A DNA stretch of 9,825 bases from Chelonobacter sp006228105 (GTDB lineage Bacteria > Pseudomonadota > Gammaproteobacteria > Enterobacterales > Pasteurellaceae). The stretch lies in the NCBI RefSeq assembly GCF_006228105.1, contig NZ_VDHH01000198.1. One strand, 5' to 3'. The notes beneath the pieces were generated by a model. The model was not told where the DNA came from and did no database searches. It was given only the letters and a program-made list of their open reading frames with translations. Of the stretch, positions 1-6,705 are shown one piece after another; positions within the stretch are counted from its first letter, which is position 1, and each line of letters begins with the position of its first letter. The position numbers and the translations under genes are program-made.

Positions 1-13
1 AGGATTTTTCCAT
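1..13 (-). CDS. Start of an unidentified gene downstream of pepP (partial)
   Basis: Only the first four codons (Met-Glu-Lys-Ser) lie in the window, beginning with ATG at 13-11 on the minus strand. A strong Shine-Dalgarno GAGGAG (complement of 21-26) sits 7 bases upstream, which is why I call a real start. It begins 28 bases after the pepP stop, so it is probably the next gene of the ygfB-pepP operon. In E. coli the gene at this place is ubiH, a ubiquinone-biosynthesis flavin hydroxylase. Four residues cannot confirm that here. Confidence 0.55.
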
Positions 14-41
14 TGCCGTTCTCCTCGCTGTTTTTTCTGTA

Positions 42-1370
42 TTATTTTTGCTGCATCAGGATTTCGATTTCATCAATCTCTTTCGGCACCGCCGCCGTCA
101 GCACTTTATTGCCGTATTCAGTAATCAGGATATTATCCTCAATTCGCACGCCGATGCCTTGATATTGCTCAGGAATATCGCTATTTTTGCTTAAATACAG
201 CCCCGGCTCCACGGTCAACACCATACCAACTTCCAAAGTGCGGTTGCGATTTTCGCCATAATGCCCGACATCATGCACATCCAAACCGAGCCAATGCCCT
301 AAGCCGTGCATGTAAAACGGTAAATAGGCTTTGTCTGCAATCAGCTGCTCCACTTCCCCCTGCAAAATCCCCAATTCAACCAGACCGGCAACTTTGATTT
401 TCAGCACTTCCTGATTGACTTGATAAATGCTCGCCCCCGGCACCAACAGCTCAAGCGCACGTTTTTCCGCCTTTAACACCAGCTCATACACCGCTCTTTG
501 CGCTGGGCTGAACTGCCCGTTGACCGGAAAAGTGCGGGTGATGTCGCCGGCATACATCGCAAATTCGCAACCGGCATCAATCAGCACCAAATCGCCGTCT
601 TGCAACAATTGATCATTTTCGGTGTAGTGTAAAATACAGGCATTTTCACCCCCGGCGACAATGCTGTTATAAGACGCAAACCGTGCGCCATGGCGGTTGA
701 ATTCGTGCAAAATTTCGCTTTCGATCTCATATTCATAACGGTTCGGGCGGGTTTGTCGCATCGCTCGCAAATGCGCCAACGCAGAGATTTGTCCTGCCTG
801 CTGCAACAATGCCACTTCGTGTTCCGATTTAAACAGTCGCATTTCATCTAATAACGGTCGCCAGTCGATCCGCTGTGTCGGCGCACTGAAACCTTGTCGT
901 TGGTGTTGGCGTGCATAACGTAGGCTGTCGCTGACAATTTTGTCGCCCCACGTTTGCTGATCTTCCGCTTGATACAGTACGGTGATGCCATTGAGTAATT
1001 TAGGCAATTCCAAATTAATATCTGCAATCGAATAAGCCGCATCCAATGTTAAACTGTCCGGCGCTTTTTCGACGCCCAAACGCCGCCCGTTCCAAGTTTC
1101 CAGCAACGGATCGGACGGGCGCAGGAAAACCGCACTTTGATATTTAGCACCACGTTTTAGCAGCAGCAACGCTGAATCCGGTTCGTTAAAGCCGGTTAAA
1201 TACCAAAAATAGCTGTCTTGCCGAAACGGATAGGTGCTGTCGGCATTGCGGGTTTGCTCCTGCGCAGAGAAAATCAGCAGAGCGCTGTCATCCGACAATT
1301 GTTCACATAAACGTTGACGCCGTTGCTGAAATTCGGCTGTCGGCAACGCCGCCAAATAGGTTAAATCCAT
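42..1370 (-). CDS. pepP: Xaa-Pro aminopeptidase P (PepP)
   Basis: A cytosolic metallopeptidase that removes the N-terminal residue from peptides with proline in second position. The 442-residue protein has an N-terminal creatinase-like domain (about 10-170) and a C-terminal pita-bread metallopeptidase domain (about 180-435). The five metal ligands of the family are all visible: D265 (LIDAG), D276 (GDITRTF), H359 (HGLGHWLGLDVHD), E388 (VEPG) and E411 (RIED). Each lies five residues later than in E. coli PepP, which fits a slightly longer N-terminus. It starts 33 bases after the ygfB stop and is surely cotranscribed with it. The Shine-Dalgarno is poor: the gap holds an uptake signal whose GCGGT is the nearest purine-rich stretch. 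A second uptake signal lies inside the gene. Family assignment is near certain. Confidence 0.97.
   Translation of the reverse strand: MDLTYLAALPTAEFQQRRQRLCEQLSDDSALLIFSAQEQTRNADSTYPFRQDSYFWYLTGFNEPDSALLLLKRGAKYQSAVFLRPSDPLLETWNGRRLGVEKAPDSLTLDAAYSIADINLELPKLLNGITVLYQAEDQQTWGDKIVSDSLRYARQHQRQGFSAPTQRIDWRPLLDEMRLFKSEHEVALLQQAGQISALAHLRAMRQTRPNRYEYEIESEILHEFNRHGARFASYNSIVAGGENACILHYTENDQLLQDGDLVLIDAGCEFAMYAGDITRTFPVNGQFSPAQRAVYELVLKAEKRALELLVPGASIYQVNQEVLKIKVAGLVELGILQGEVEQLIADKAYLPFYMHGLGHWLGLDVHDVGHYGENRNRTLEVGMVLTVEPGLYLSKNSDIPEQYQGIGVRIEDNILITEYGNKVLTAAVPKEIDEIEILMQQK
1129..1137 (-). repeat. DNA uptake signal sequence within pepP
   Basis: Exact ACCGCACTT on the plus strand, that is AAGTGCGGT on the minus strand, the 9-base core of the Haemophilus-type uptake signal. 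It lies inside the pepP coding sequence. Confidence 0.9.
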
Positions 1371-1377
1371 AATGGTT

Positions 1378-1386
1378 ACCGCACTT
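1378..1386 (-). repeat. DNA uptake signal sequence in the ygfB-pepP gap
   Basis: Exact ACCGCACTT on the plus strand, within the 33-base gap between ygfB and pepP. On the transcript it reads AAGTGCGGT and ends 7 bases before the pepP ATG, where a Shine-Dalgarno should sit, so the repeat and the translation signal overlap. Confidence 0.9.
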
Positions 1387-1403
1387 TGAGTTAATAATTA
1401 TGA

Positions 1404-1958
1404 TTAATGAAGCACTCGTGTATCAACCGGCATTTTTTGGTTGAAACTGCTGTAGAAAAACATCGCAATGGTTTGCAGATATTCGCTGATTTCCGTCAAT
1501 GCCACGTCCAACTCTTCGGCATCGTCGTCCTCTTCATAGCCCAAACGTGCAATATCGTTCAAATCAGCAACCGCTTCTTGCACTTCGTCATCATCTTGCT
1601 CCAATTGTGGTCTTGCCAAGCCAAGCCCCAATAAAAAATGGTTGGTCCAGTCAGAAAGCGAATCAGCACGGTTGAATTGGTTGCTTTCGTCCAGCCAAAT
1701 TTCAAAACTAAAATGCTCTTCATCACTCAGGCTGTCATCAATCTCTTGATACAACTGCTCGACTTTTTGCATTACATCGGTGGGATAGGCGTGTCCCTCG
1801 TTGGTGAATTGATAGGTTAAGGATTTCCAATTGGCTTTTTGCCCGCCGCCACACAGCAGTCCGCTGAGGAAGCCGTGTAATTCGGCAGCATTTAAACCAA
1901 TTTGATGAGTTTTCAGTAACTGATTGAATTGTCGATAGTCTAAGGTTGTTGTCGTCAT
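1404..1958 (-). CDS. ygfB: YgfB family protein (UPF0149)
   Basis: A 184-residue, acidic, mostly helical cytosolic protein of the UPF0149/YgfB family. Recognisable family features are AELHGFLSGLLCGG (residues 25-38), WTNHFLLGLG (about 104-113), the acidic stretch EEDDDAEELD (142-151) and a C-terminal helix ending YLQTIAMFFYSSF. The molecular role in this group is not established; in Pseudomonas a YgfB homologue acts on transcription of cell-wall recycling genes. It is first in a leftward operon with pepP, as in E. coli. The ATG at 1958 is supported by AGGAAG (complement of 1965-1970) seven bases upstream. The length is normal for the family and nothing looks broken. Confidence 0.93.
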   Translation of the reverse strand: MTTTTLDYRQFNQLLKTHQIGLNAAELHGFLSGLLCGGGQKANWKSLTYQFTNEGHAYPTDVMQKVEQLYQEIDDSLSDEEHFSFEIWLDESNQFNRADSLSDWTNHFLLGLGLARPQLEQDDDEVQEAVADLNDIARLGYEEDDDAEELDVALTEISEYLQTIAMFFYSSFNQKMPVDTRVLH

Positions 1959-1985
1959 ATTTTTCTTCCTAATAAGTTGACTTTT

Positions 1986-2015
1986 ATTTTATCACTCAAA
2001 GCCGATGACAACCAA
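1986..2015 (-). promoter_or_regulatory. Candidate promoter of ygfB-pepP
   Basis: On the minus strand, a -35-like TTGGTT (complement of 2010-2015) and a -10-like TAAAAT (complement of 1986-1991) are 18 bases apart, just upstream of the ygfB Shine-Dalgarno. The -10 is good and the -35 weak. The region is the divergent ygfB/zapA gap, so a leftward promoter must lie here. The exact hexamers are a best guess. Confidence 0.4.
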
Positions 2016-2064
2016 CAAAACAATCCCGAAATTCATCTTTCGCTATGGTTAAAACAGCAGAATA

Positions 2065-2073
2065 TGGCATAAT
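2065..2073 (+). promoter_or_regulatory. Candidate extended -10 promoter of zapA
   Basis: TGGCATAAT matches an extended -10 (TGn plus CATAAT, five of six bases of TATAAT), about 40 bases before the zapA ATG. No good -35 is visible 17-18 bases upstream, which is tolerated with an extended -10. Confidence 0.45.
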
Positions 2074-2113
2074 AATCGCTACTTTTTATTAAGCCAGTCC
2101 ATGGGGTTAGCAA

Positions 2114-2428
2114 ATGTCTGAAAATATCGAATTACGTATTTTTGGTCAGGTTTTACGATTACATTGTCCGGAAGAGCAACAATCGGCGCTGCGCGAAGCG
2201 GCATTGCAACTGGAACAGCGGGTCGGAGAGTTGAAAGAACGCAGCGGCATGTTGCAAATGGATCGGGTGCTATCCATTGTTGCGCTAAATTTAACCTTTG
2301 AATTGCAACAAGAGAAACGCAAAAATCAACAACAAGATTCGATGCTGCACCGCATTCAACAATTGGATGCCTCGTTGAGCAGTGCACTGGCGGAAGTTGG
2401 TGCAGATATGCAAATAGTAAACAAATAG
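2114..2428 (+). CDS. zapA: Cell division protein ZapA
   Basis: A small cytosolic protein that binds FtsZ and crosslinks its protofilaments at the division site. The 104-residue product matches ZapA in length (E. coli about 109) and layout. The N-terminal FtsZ-binding beta/alpha head has the typical IELRIFGQVLRLHCPEEQQ opening (5-23), followed by a helix LREAALQLEQRVGELKER. The long C-terminal helix, about 50-98, forms the coiled coil used for dimer and tetramer assembly (VALNLTFELQQEKRKNQQQ). The start at 2114 has only a weak GGGG about 7 bases upstream. The neighbour order zapA-6S RNA-fau, with ygfB-pepP divergent, is the same as in E. coli and supports the call. Confidence 0.95.
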   Translation: MSENIELRIFGQVLRLHCPEEQQSALREAALQLEQRVGELKERSGMLQMDRVLSIVALNLTFELQQEKRKNQQQDSMLHRIQQLDASLSSALAEVGADMQIVNK

Positions 2429-2435
2429 TCGTAAA

Positions 2436-2455
2436 AATGTGCGGATGGGCACATT
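2436..2455. other. Hairpin just after zapA
   Basis: Perfect 7-bp inverted repeat, AATGTGC and GCACATT, with a 6-base loop, starting 8 bases after the zapA stop. In the zapA direction no T run follows it. Read on the minus strand it is followed by TTTAC, so it is closer to an intrinsic terminator for antisense transcripts. It may instead shape the 3' end of zapA mRNA. Confidence 0.4.
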
Positions 2456-2470
2456 ATCACATTGTAACAC

Positions 2471-2499
2471 TGGCACTTTTCGATAAAGTAGGCTAGTAT
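2471..2499 (+). promoter_or_regulatory. Candidate promoter of 6S RNA
   Basis: TGGCAC (2471-2476) and TAGTAT (2494-2499), 17 bases apart, place transcription start at about 2506-2511. That agrees with the 5' end of the 6S RNA deduced from alignment to the E. coli sequence. The -35 is a weak match. Confidence 0.45.
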
Positions 2500-2510
2500 T
2501 TAGAGAACAA

Positions 2511-2692
2511 ATTTCCTGGGGTGTGCGTCAGCGGATTAAGTCCCTGAGCCGATACTTAACTTTTATTGAGTCGGTCCCTCACTGTCGGTGTGCAAGCTCG
2601 GTTCGACCGAGAAGCCTGAAAACGGTATGACTGGCTCCCTTGAACCGTAGGGTTCAAGGACCGATTATTCGCAACGGCACCTCGGGACCCAA
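2511..2692 (+). ncRNA. ssrS: 6S RNA
   Basis: A structured RNA of about 182 nt that mimics an open promoter and holds the sigma-70 RNA polymerase holoenzyme in stationary phase. I recognise conserved blocks shared with E. coli 6S RNA: the start ATTTCCTGGG (2511-2520); CCCTGAGCCGATA (2542-2554); the segment at 2596-2616 containing GCTCGG and CGAGAAGCC; and the hairpin at 2638-2659 with CCTTGAACC and GGTTCAAGG arms. The end GGCACCTCGGGACC (2676-2689) pairs with the 5' end to close the long rod. The place between zapA and fau is the conserved one. Length is close to the E. coli 184 nt. Exact ends are inferred from the alignment, perhaps a few bases off. Confidence 0.95.
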
Positions 2693-2728
2693 TCCAAACT
2701 TCTGTGAAGCAATTCAAGTGTCACGATT

Positions 2729-3328
2729 ATGACCGATTCTTGCCTAGCAACAAAACCAACGCTCAATATCACCCAACAACGCCAGCAAATTCGGCGTCAA
2801 ATGCGTGCCAAACGCCAACAGCTTAGTGCAGAGCAACAGCAGCAAGCAGCTGAAAATATTTGCCGACAAGCGCTCGCGTTGATTGCCCAATACGACGCCG
2901 AAACTGTAGCGCTGTATTTAGCGTTTAACGGTGAGATTTCAACCGCACTTTTGATCGAAAAACTATGGCAGGCAGGAAAAACCGTCTGTCTGCCACGTTT
3001 GCATCCGTTTACGGCGGGACATTTACTGTTTTTTCGTTATGATCGCCACAGCCTGTTACAACCCAATCAGTTTGCGATTCCAGAACCTGAATTGGATCTG
3101 ACCCGACTGGTTACAAAAAATGAATTGGAGATCATCTTCACACCGCTGGTGGCCTTTGACCGACAAGGCAACCGGCTCGGCATGGGCGGCGGCTTCTACG
3201 ACCGCACTTTGCAACATCTGCAACAGAGAAATGTTATCGCTGTCGGCTTGGCACACCAATGTCAACAGGTTAACCAATTACCGATTGAACATTGGGATGT
3301 ACCGTTGAGCCAGATTCTGGTCGGCTGA
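2729..3328 (+). CDS. fau: 5-formyltetrahydrofolate cyclo-ligase
   Basis: The enzyme converts 5-formyl-THF to 5,10-methenyl-THF using ATP, recycling a storage folate into one-carbon metabolism in the cytosol. The 199-residue protein has the family's basic N-terminal helix (about 15-30), VALYLAFNGEI substrate-binding region (60-70) and the signature LGMGGGFYDR (150-159) near the ATP site. It follows the 6S RNA by 36 bases with no terminator between, so the two are probably cotranscribed and separated by processing, as known for E. coli ssrS-ygfA. The ATG at 2729 has no convincing Shine-Dalgarno; the preceding bases are TCAAGTGTCACGATT. Two uptake signals lie in the gene. No intrinsic terminator is visible after it. 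Confidence 0.96.
   Translation: MTDSCLATKPTLNITQQRQQIRRQMRAKRQQLSAEQQQQAAENICRQALALIAQYDAETVALYLAFNGEISTALLIEKLWQAGKTVCLPRLHPFTAGHLLFFRYDRHSLLQPNQFAIPEPELDLTRLVTKNELEIIFTPLVAFDRQGNRLGMGGGFYDRTLQHLQQRNVIAVGLAHQCQQVNQLPIEHWDVPLSQILVG
2942..2950 (-). repeat. DNA uptake signal sequence within fau (5' part)
   Basis: Exact ACCGCACTT on the plus strand, inside fau. Confidence 0.9.
3201..3209 (-). repeat. DNA uptake signal sequence within fau (signature region)
   Basis: Exact ACCGCACTT on the plus strand. It encodes the Arg-Thr-Leu directly after the catalytic-site motif GGGFYD, so the repeat has settled at the edge of a conserved protein motif. Confidence 0.9.
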
Positions 3329-3400
3329 GAATCGGGCTTACTGCGGCAATACGCTGGTAAAATCTTTATCCCGCCCGCAAAATAGGGGGACAAAGAGAGA

Positions 3401-5422
3401 CTAGCTTTCCGCAACCAACGCCAAAAATTCGGCTTCAGACAGCACCGAAATTCCCAATTCTTGTGCCTTGCTGAGTTTAGAACCGGCTTTTTCACCGGCG
3501 ATCAAATAGTCGGTTTTGGCGGAAACACTGCCGCTGACTTTGCAGCCGAGCTGTTGTAGGTAAGCTTTGGCTTGGTCGCGTGACATTTGAGTCAGCGTGC
3601 CGGTCAGCACCACATTTTTGCCTTTGAGCGGATTATCGCTAATCTCTTTTTCTTCTACCGCCTCCCAGTGAACACCTTGCGCCAGCAGATCTTCCACCAC
3701 GCTGCGGTTGTGTTCTTCCTGCCAAAACAGATAGACCCGCATTGCAACCACGTCGCCGATGTCCTGCACCTGTTTTAACTGCTCTTGATCGGCGGCACGA
3801 ATCGCTTCAAGGGTTTTAAAATGGTTCGCCAAATTTTGTGCGGTGGCTTCGCCGACATCGCGGATGCCAAGCGAGAAGATAAACCGCGCAAGTGTGGTTT
3901 TTTTCGCTTTTTCTAAGCTATTCAACGCATTTTGTGCTGATTTATCCCCCATTCGCTCCAGACGCATTAAGGTGATTTTATCCAAACGGAATAGATCCGC
4001 CGGGGTGTGGATCAACTCCCGCTCGACCAACTGTTCAATTAATTTATCGCCCACGCCATCAATATCCATTGCCTTGCGTGATACAAAATGTTTCAGCGCC
4101 TCTTTGCGTTGCGCATCGCAAAACAGTCCGCCGGTACAGCGGGCAACCGCTTCGCCGTCAATTCGCACAATCGCTGAACCACACACCGGGCAATGTTGCG
4201 GAAATATGATCGGTTTGGCATCTGCCGGACGGCGATCTTCGATAATCCCGATAATCTGCGGAATCACATCACCGGCACGGCGAATAATCACAGTATCACC
4301 AATCGCCACGCCAAGCCGTTCGATCTCATCGCCGTTGTGCAAAGTAGCATTGCTGACGGTTACTCCGGCAACAAACACCGGTTCCAACTTCGCCACCGGG
4401 GTGATCGCCCCGGTGCGACCAACCTGAAATTCGACATCTTTTAATAACGTAAGCTGCTCCTGTGCCGGAAATTTATAGGCGATTGCCCAACGTGGTGCTT
4501 TGGCGACAAAGCCCAGCTGTTCTTGCAGCGCAATCGCATTGACTTTGAGCACCGTGCCATCAATGTCATAGCCTAATTGATCGCGCTTAGCGGCAATCGC
4601 TTGATAATACTTCAGCACTTCAGCACTGCCTTGGCATAAACGAATTTCGTTGTTGATCGGAATCCCCAACGACTTCAGCCATTGCAGCCGTGCATAGTGA
4701 GTGGCTGGCAACTCAACCCCTTCGGAAATCCCGATGCTGTAGGCATTTAAGCTCAAATGACGCTGGCGGGTGATTTTCGGATCCAACTGACGCAGCGATC
4801 CTGCCGCTGCATTACGCGGATTGGCAAAGGTTTTTTGCCCATGCTGCAACGCATCTTGGTTCAGTTGTTCAAAAGCGTGATGTGGCATAAACACTTCGCC
4901 ACGGACTTCCAAACGAGCTGGCGGGGTGTCGCTCAACAGTTGCAGCGGAATATTGCGGATGGTTCGAATATTGCTGGTAATATCCTCACCGGTGGTGCCA
5001 TCACCACGTGTCGCCGATTGGCTTAGCACGCCATTGAGATACAAAATACTGACCGCCAGCCCGTCCAGTTTCGGTTCGCAGCAAAACGTCAGTTCTTCCA
5101 CGCTGCCTAACCGCTCTTGAATTCGCCGCTCGAAGGCATAAAAATCTTGATCAGAAAAAGCATTATCCAATGATAACATCGGCAGCTCATGGGTAATCTG
5201 CCGAAAACCTGACAGTGGTTTCGCCCCAACCCGTTGCGTCGGTGAGTCGGGGCTAATCAGTTGTGGGTGCTCTGCTTCAAGCTGCTTGAGTTGGTTCAAC
5301 AGACGATCATATTCCGCATCGGGAATTTGTGGCTGATCCAACACATGGTATTGGTATTCATGATAACGAAGTTGTTGGCGCAACTGCTCAATTTGTTGGG
5401 AAATAATTTGTGTATTCATCAT
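3401..5422 (-). CDS. ligA: NAD-dependent DNA ligase LigA
   Basis: Seals nicks in replication and repair using NAD+. At 673 residues it is full length (E. coli 671). In order: domain Ia with HEYQYHVLD and IPDAEYDRL (21-41); the adenylation domain with catalytic K118 in EPKLDG; YDIDGTVLK (285-293) and AYKFPA (315-320); an OB fold (about 325-400); a four-cysteine zinc finger C411, C414, C429, C435; helix-hairpin-helix repeats (about 445-585); and a C-terminal BRCT domain (about 597-673). The start has two adjacent ATGs (5422 and 5419) with only a weak TAGAAA upstream, so either could be used. It lies 68 bases after zipA, but a strong hairpin terminator fills that gap, so its transcription depends on read-through or a promoter inside zipA. 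It converges on fau. Confidence 0.98.
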   Translation of the reverse strand: MMNTQIISQQIEQLRQQLRYHEYQYHVLDQPQIPDAEYDRLLNQLKQLEAEHPQLISPDSPTQRVGAKPLSGFRQITHELPMLSLDNAFSDQDFYAFERRIQERLGSVEELTFCCEPKLDGLAVSILYLNGVLSQSATRGDGTTGEDITSNIRTIRNIPLQLLSDTPPARLEVRGEVFMPHHAFEQLNQDALQHGQKTFANPRNAAAGSLRQLDPKITRQRHLSLNAYSIGISEGVELPATHYARLQWLKSLGIPINNEIRLCQGSAEVLKYYQAIAAKRDQLGYDIDGTVLKVNAIALQEQLGFVAKAPRWAIAYKFPAQEQLTLLKDVEFQVGRTGAITPVAKLEPVFVAGVTVSNATLHNGDEIERLGVAIGDTVIIRRAGDVIPQIIGIIEDRRPADAKPIIFPQHCPVCGSAIVRIDGEAVARCTGGLFCDAQRKEALKHFVSRKAMDIDGVGDKLIEQLVERELIHTPADLFRLDKITLMRLERMGDKSAQNALNSLEKAKKTTLARFIFSLGIRDVGEATAQNLANHFKTLEAIRAADQEQLKQVQDIGDVVAMRVYLFWQEEHNRSVVEDLLAQGVHWEAVEEKEISDNPLKGKNVVLTGTLTQMSRDQAKAYLQQLGCKVSGSVSAKTDYLIAGEKAGSKLSKAQELGISVLSEAEFLALVAES

Positions 5423-5430
5423 ATTTTTCT

Positions 5431-5462
5431 AAAAAAGACCGCACTTTTAAGCAAAGTGCGGT
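5431..5462 (-). terminator. Intrinsic terminator built from paired uptake signals, between zipA and ligA
   Basis: ACCGCACTTT (5438-5447) and AAAGTGCGGT (5453-5462) are perfect 10-bp inverted copies with a 5-base loop. On the minus strand the hairpin is followed by CTTTTTT (5437-5431), the textbook form of a rho-independent terminator. Inverted uptake-signal pairs used as terminators are well known in Haemophilus. It ends zipA transcripts and stands only about 9 bases before the ligA start. Confidence 0.9.
5438..5462. repeat. Inverted pair of DNA uptake signal sequences
   Basis: Exact ACCGCACTT at 5438-5446 and exact AAGTGCGGT at 5454-5462, the two orientations of the uptake signal facing each other across a short loop. 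Confidence 0.92.
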
Positions 5463-5490
5463 TCAGGTTATTCGATGGGCTAGAACAGGC

Positions 5491-6669
5491 TTAACTAATC
5501 AAACTTAAATAGTACTCTTTTGATGCTTGATCAAAGGGTTGCCGTTTGTCATTTAGCACTTGTCCGTGCAGCTCGTCTGCCAACGTTTGCGCGGCACGCA
5601 GTAACAAGCGGAAGTTGGCCAGATCGCTACCGTGCGATGGCAGGTGCATAAACAGTACCAAACCGACAGTGCGCAAATCAGCAATGCTGTCCAGATCAAA
5701 AATACCCGGTTTCATCATATTCGCCGCACTAAACAAGATCGGTGAGCTGCCGTCTAAATCCAAGTGACGGTGGTATAAGTTGTGCTGACCATACAAAAAT
5801 CCCAGATTATCCAGTGACTGTACCACTTGCGTGCCTTGAAACGCTTGATTTTGCGCTGCAACCACATATAGCAATATTGTTTTCGGTTTTTCATTACTTT
5901 GCGCACCATCGACTTTTTCAGCAGAAGATGGCATCGAGTCGGTGCTCGGTTGCGGTGTCTGGCTCGATTTGTTCTCAGTTTCCGGATTCAGTTGTGCGCG
6001 AATGATTGCCGCAGCTTCGCTCGGCGCGGCGGTTTGACTGCTTGGAGAGTTGCGGGTAAGATCGTCGCTAACTTCTTGGCTTATATTGATTTTTCGCTGT
6101 TGAGTCACCCGCGCCAGCTCCTCACGCAATAGCTCAGAGGAGGTATTAATCCCCTCTTCACTGTCAAATTCCTGCTCAAGATCGGCAATCGTGCGATTCA
6201 ACAATGACGAACGGGATAAGGAATCCGCACTGCTAGCGTGATGGTCAGCCGCACTTTGAGTCAATGTACTCTGTGTTGTCTGGTTGGCTGTGATCCCTTG
6301 CTCCGGCAAGGTGATACGGATATTACTGACCGCCTGCTCCACCGAAACCGCTGGTTGGGTCGGCTGCCGTGGTGAATTTATCGGCGCTTCAGCCTGTGAA
6401 AGTGCGGTTTCGTCCGCTCGCCACGTACGATCATTGGCTTGCGACTCGGTTATTTGTCCTCTGCCGTCAGTTGAGGCAGGTTGGTGCAGCAAATCCGGCT
6501 CGTCTTTTAGTGAATTTAGCGAATCTGCGGTTCTGGAATCATACGTAAAGGTATTTGCCGCCTTAAACAGCTGTGATTTCTCACGTCTGCTCGACCACAA
6601 ACCATGCACAACGAGAATAGCCAAAATCAGTACGATTAGAATGATTAAAATAATATGCAAATCCATCAT
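5491..6669 (-). CDS. zipA: Cell division protein ZipA
   Basis: An inner-membrane protein that tethers FtsZ polymers to the membrane at the division site. The 392-residue product begins with a single membrane segment (about 4-23, hydrophobic DLHIILIILIVLILAILVVHG), then the charged WSSRREKSQLF. A long Ser/Thr/Gln-rich, low-complexity linker follows (about 40-255) and then the globular FtsZ-binding domain (about 262-392, KTILLYVVAAQNQAFQG, FSAANMMKPG, GLVLFMHLP). The linker makes it longer than E. coli ZipA (328). Two consecutive ATGs occur: AGG in TAGGTTC lies 3 bases before the first and 6 before the second, so Met2 (6666) may be the true start. It pairs with ligA downstream and diverges from cysZ as in E. 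coli. One uptake signal lies in the linker. Confidence 0.96.
   Translation of the reverse strand: MMDLHIILIILIVLILAILVVHGLWSSRREKSQLFKAANTFTYDSRTADSLNSLKDEPDLLHQPASTDGRGQITESQANDRTWRADETALSQAEAPINSPRQPTQPAVSVEQAVSNIRITLPEQGITANQTTQSTLTQSAADHHASSADSLSRSSLLNRTIADLEQEFDSEEGINTSSELLREELARVTQQRKINISQEVSDDLTRNSPSSQTAAPSEAAAIIRAQLNPETENKSSQTPQPSTDSMPSSAEKVDGAQSNEKPKTILLYVVAAQNQAFQGTQVVQSLDNLGFLYGQHNLYHRHLDLDGSSPILFSAANMMKPGIFDLDSIADLRTVGLVLFMHLPSHGSDLANFRLLLRAAQTLADELHGQVLNDKRQPFDQASKEYYLSLIS
6400..6408 (+). repeat. DNA uptake signal sequence in the zipA linker
   Basis: Exact AAGTGCGGT on the plus strand. It falls in the unstructured linker of ZipA, where it codes for part of Thr-Ala-Leu-Ser on the minus strand. 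A one-mismatch copy, GCCGCACTT, lies nearby at 6248-6256, also in the linker. Confidence 0.9.
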
Positions 6670-6670
6670 G

Positions 6671-6705
6671 AACCTATTCTTTAATTGAACCTAATTCTTT
6701 AATTG
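6671..6705. repeat. Tandem direct repeat upstream of zipA
   Basis: Two adjacent near-identical units, 6671-6687 (17 bases, AACCTATTCTTTAATTG) and 6688-6705 (18 bases, AACCTAATTCTTTAATTG), differing by one inserted A. A decayed third unit may follow (AATCTATACATTAAC). On the zipA strand each unit ends in AGGTT, so the Shine-Dalgarno region of zipA is duplicated. Confidence 0.75.

Noticed and set aside
2101..2121. A six-codon upstream ORF overlapping the zapA start
   Set aside because: It is very short, has no ribosome-binding site, and is the size expected by chance.
2079..2387. A 102-codon frame on the minus strand over zapA
   Set aside because: It is antisense to zapA, which has clear family identity and conserved neighbours. 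No recognisable protein motif is present.
3890..3898. AAGTGTGGT in ligA as an uptake signal (also AAGTGCGGG at 530-538)
   Set aside because: Each has one mismatch to the 9-base core; such near copies are frequent by chance and I did not count them.
3843..4427. A 194-codon open frame on the plus strand inside ligA
   Set aside because: It is antisense to the well-conserved zinc-finger and OB-fold region of ligA, the product is low-complexity and rich in Ser, Arg and Ile, and it has no family resemblance. It is a shadow of the ligA codon pattern.
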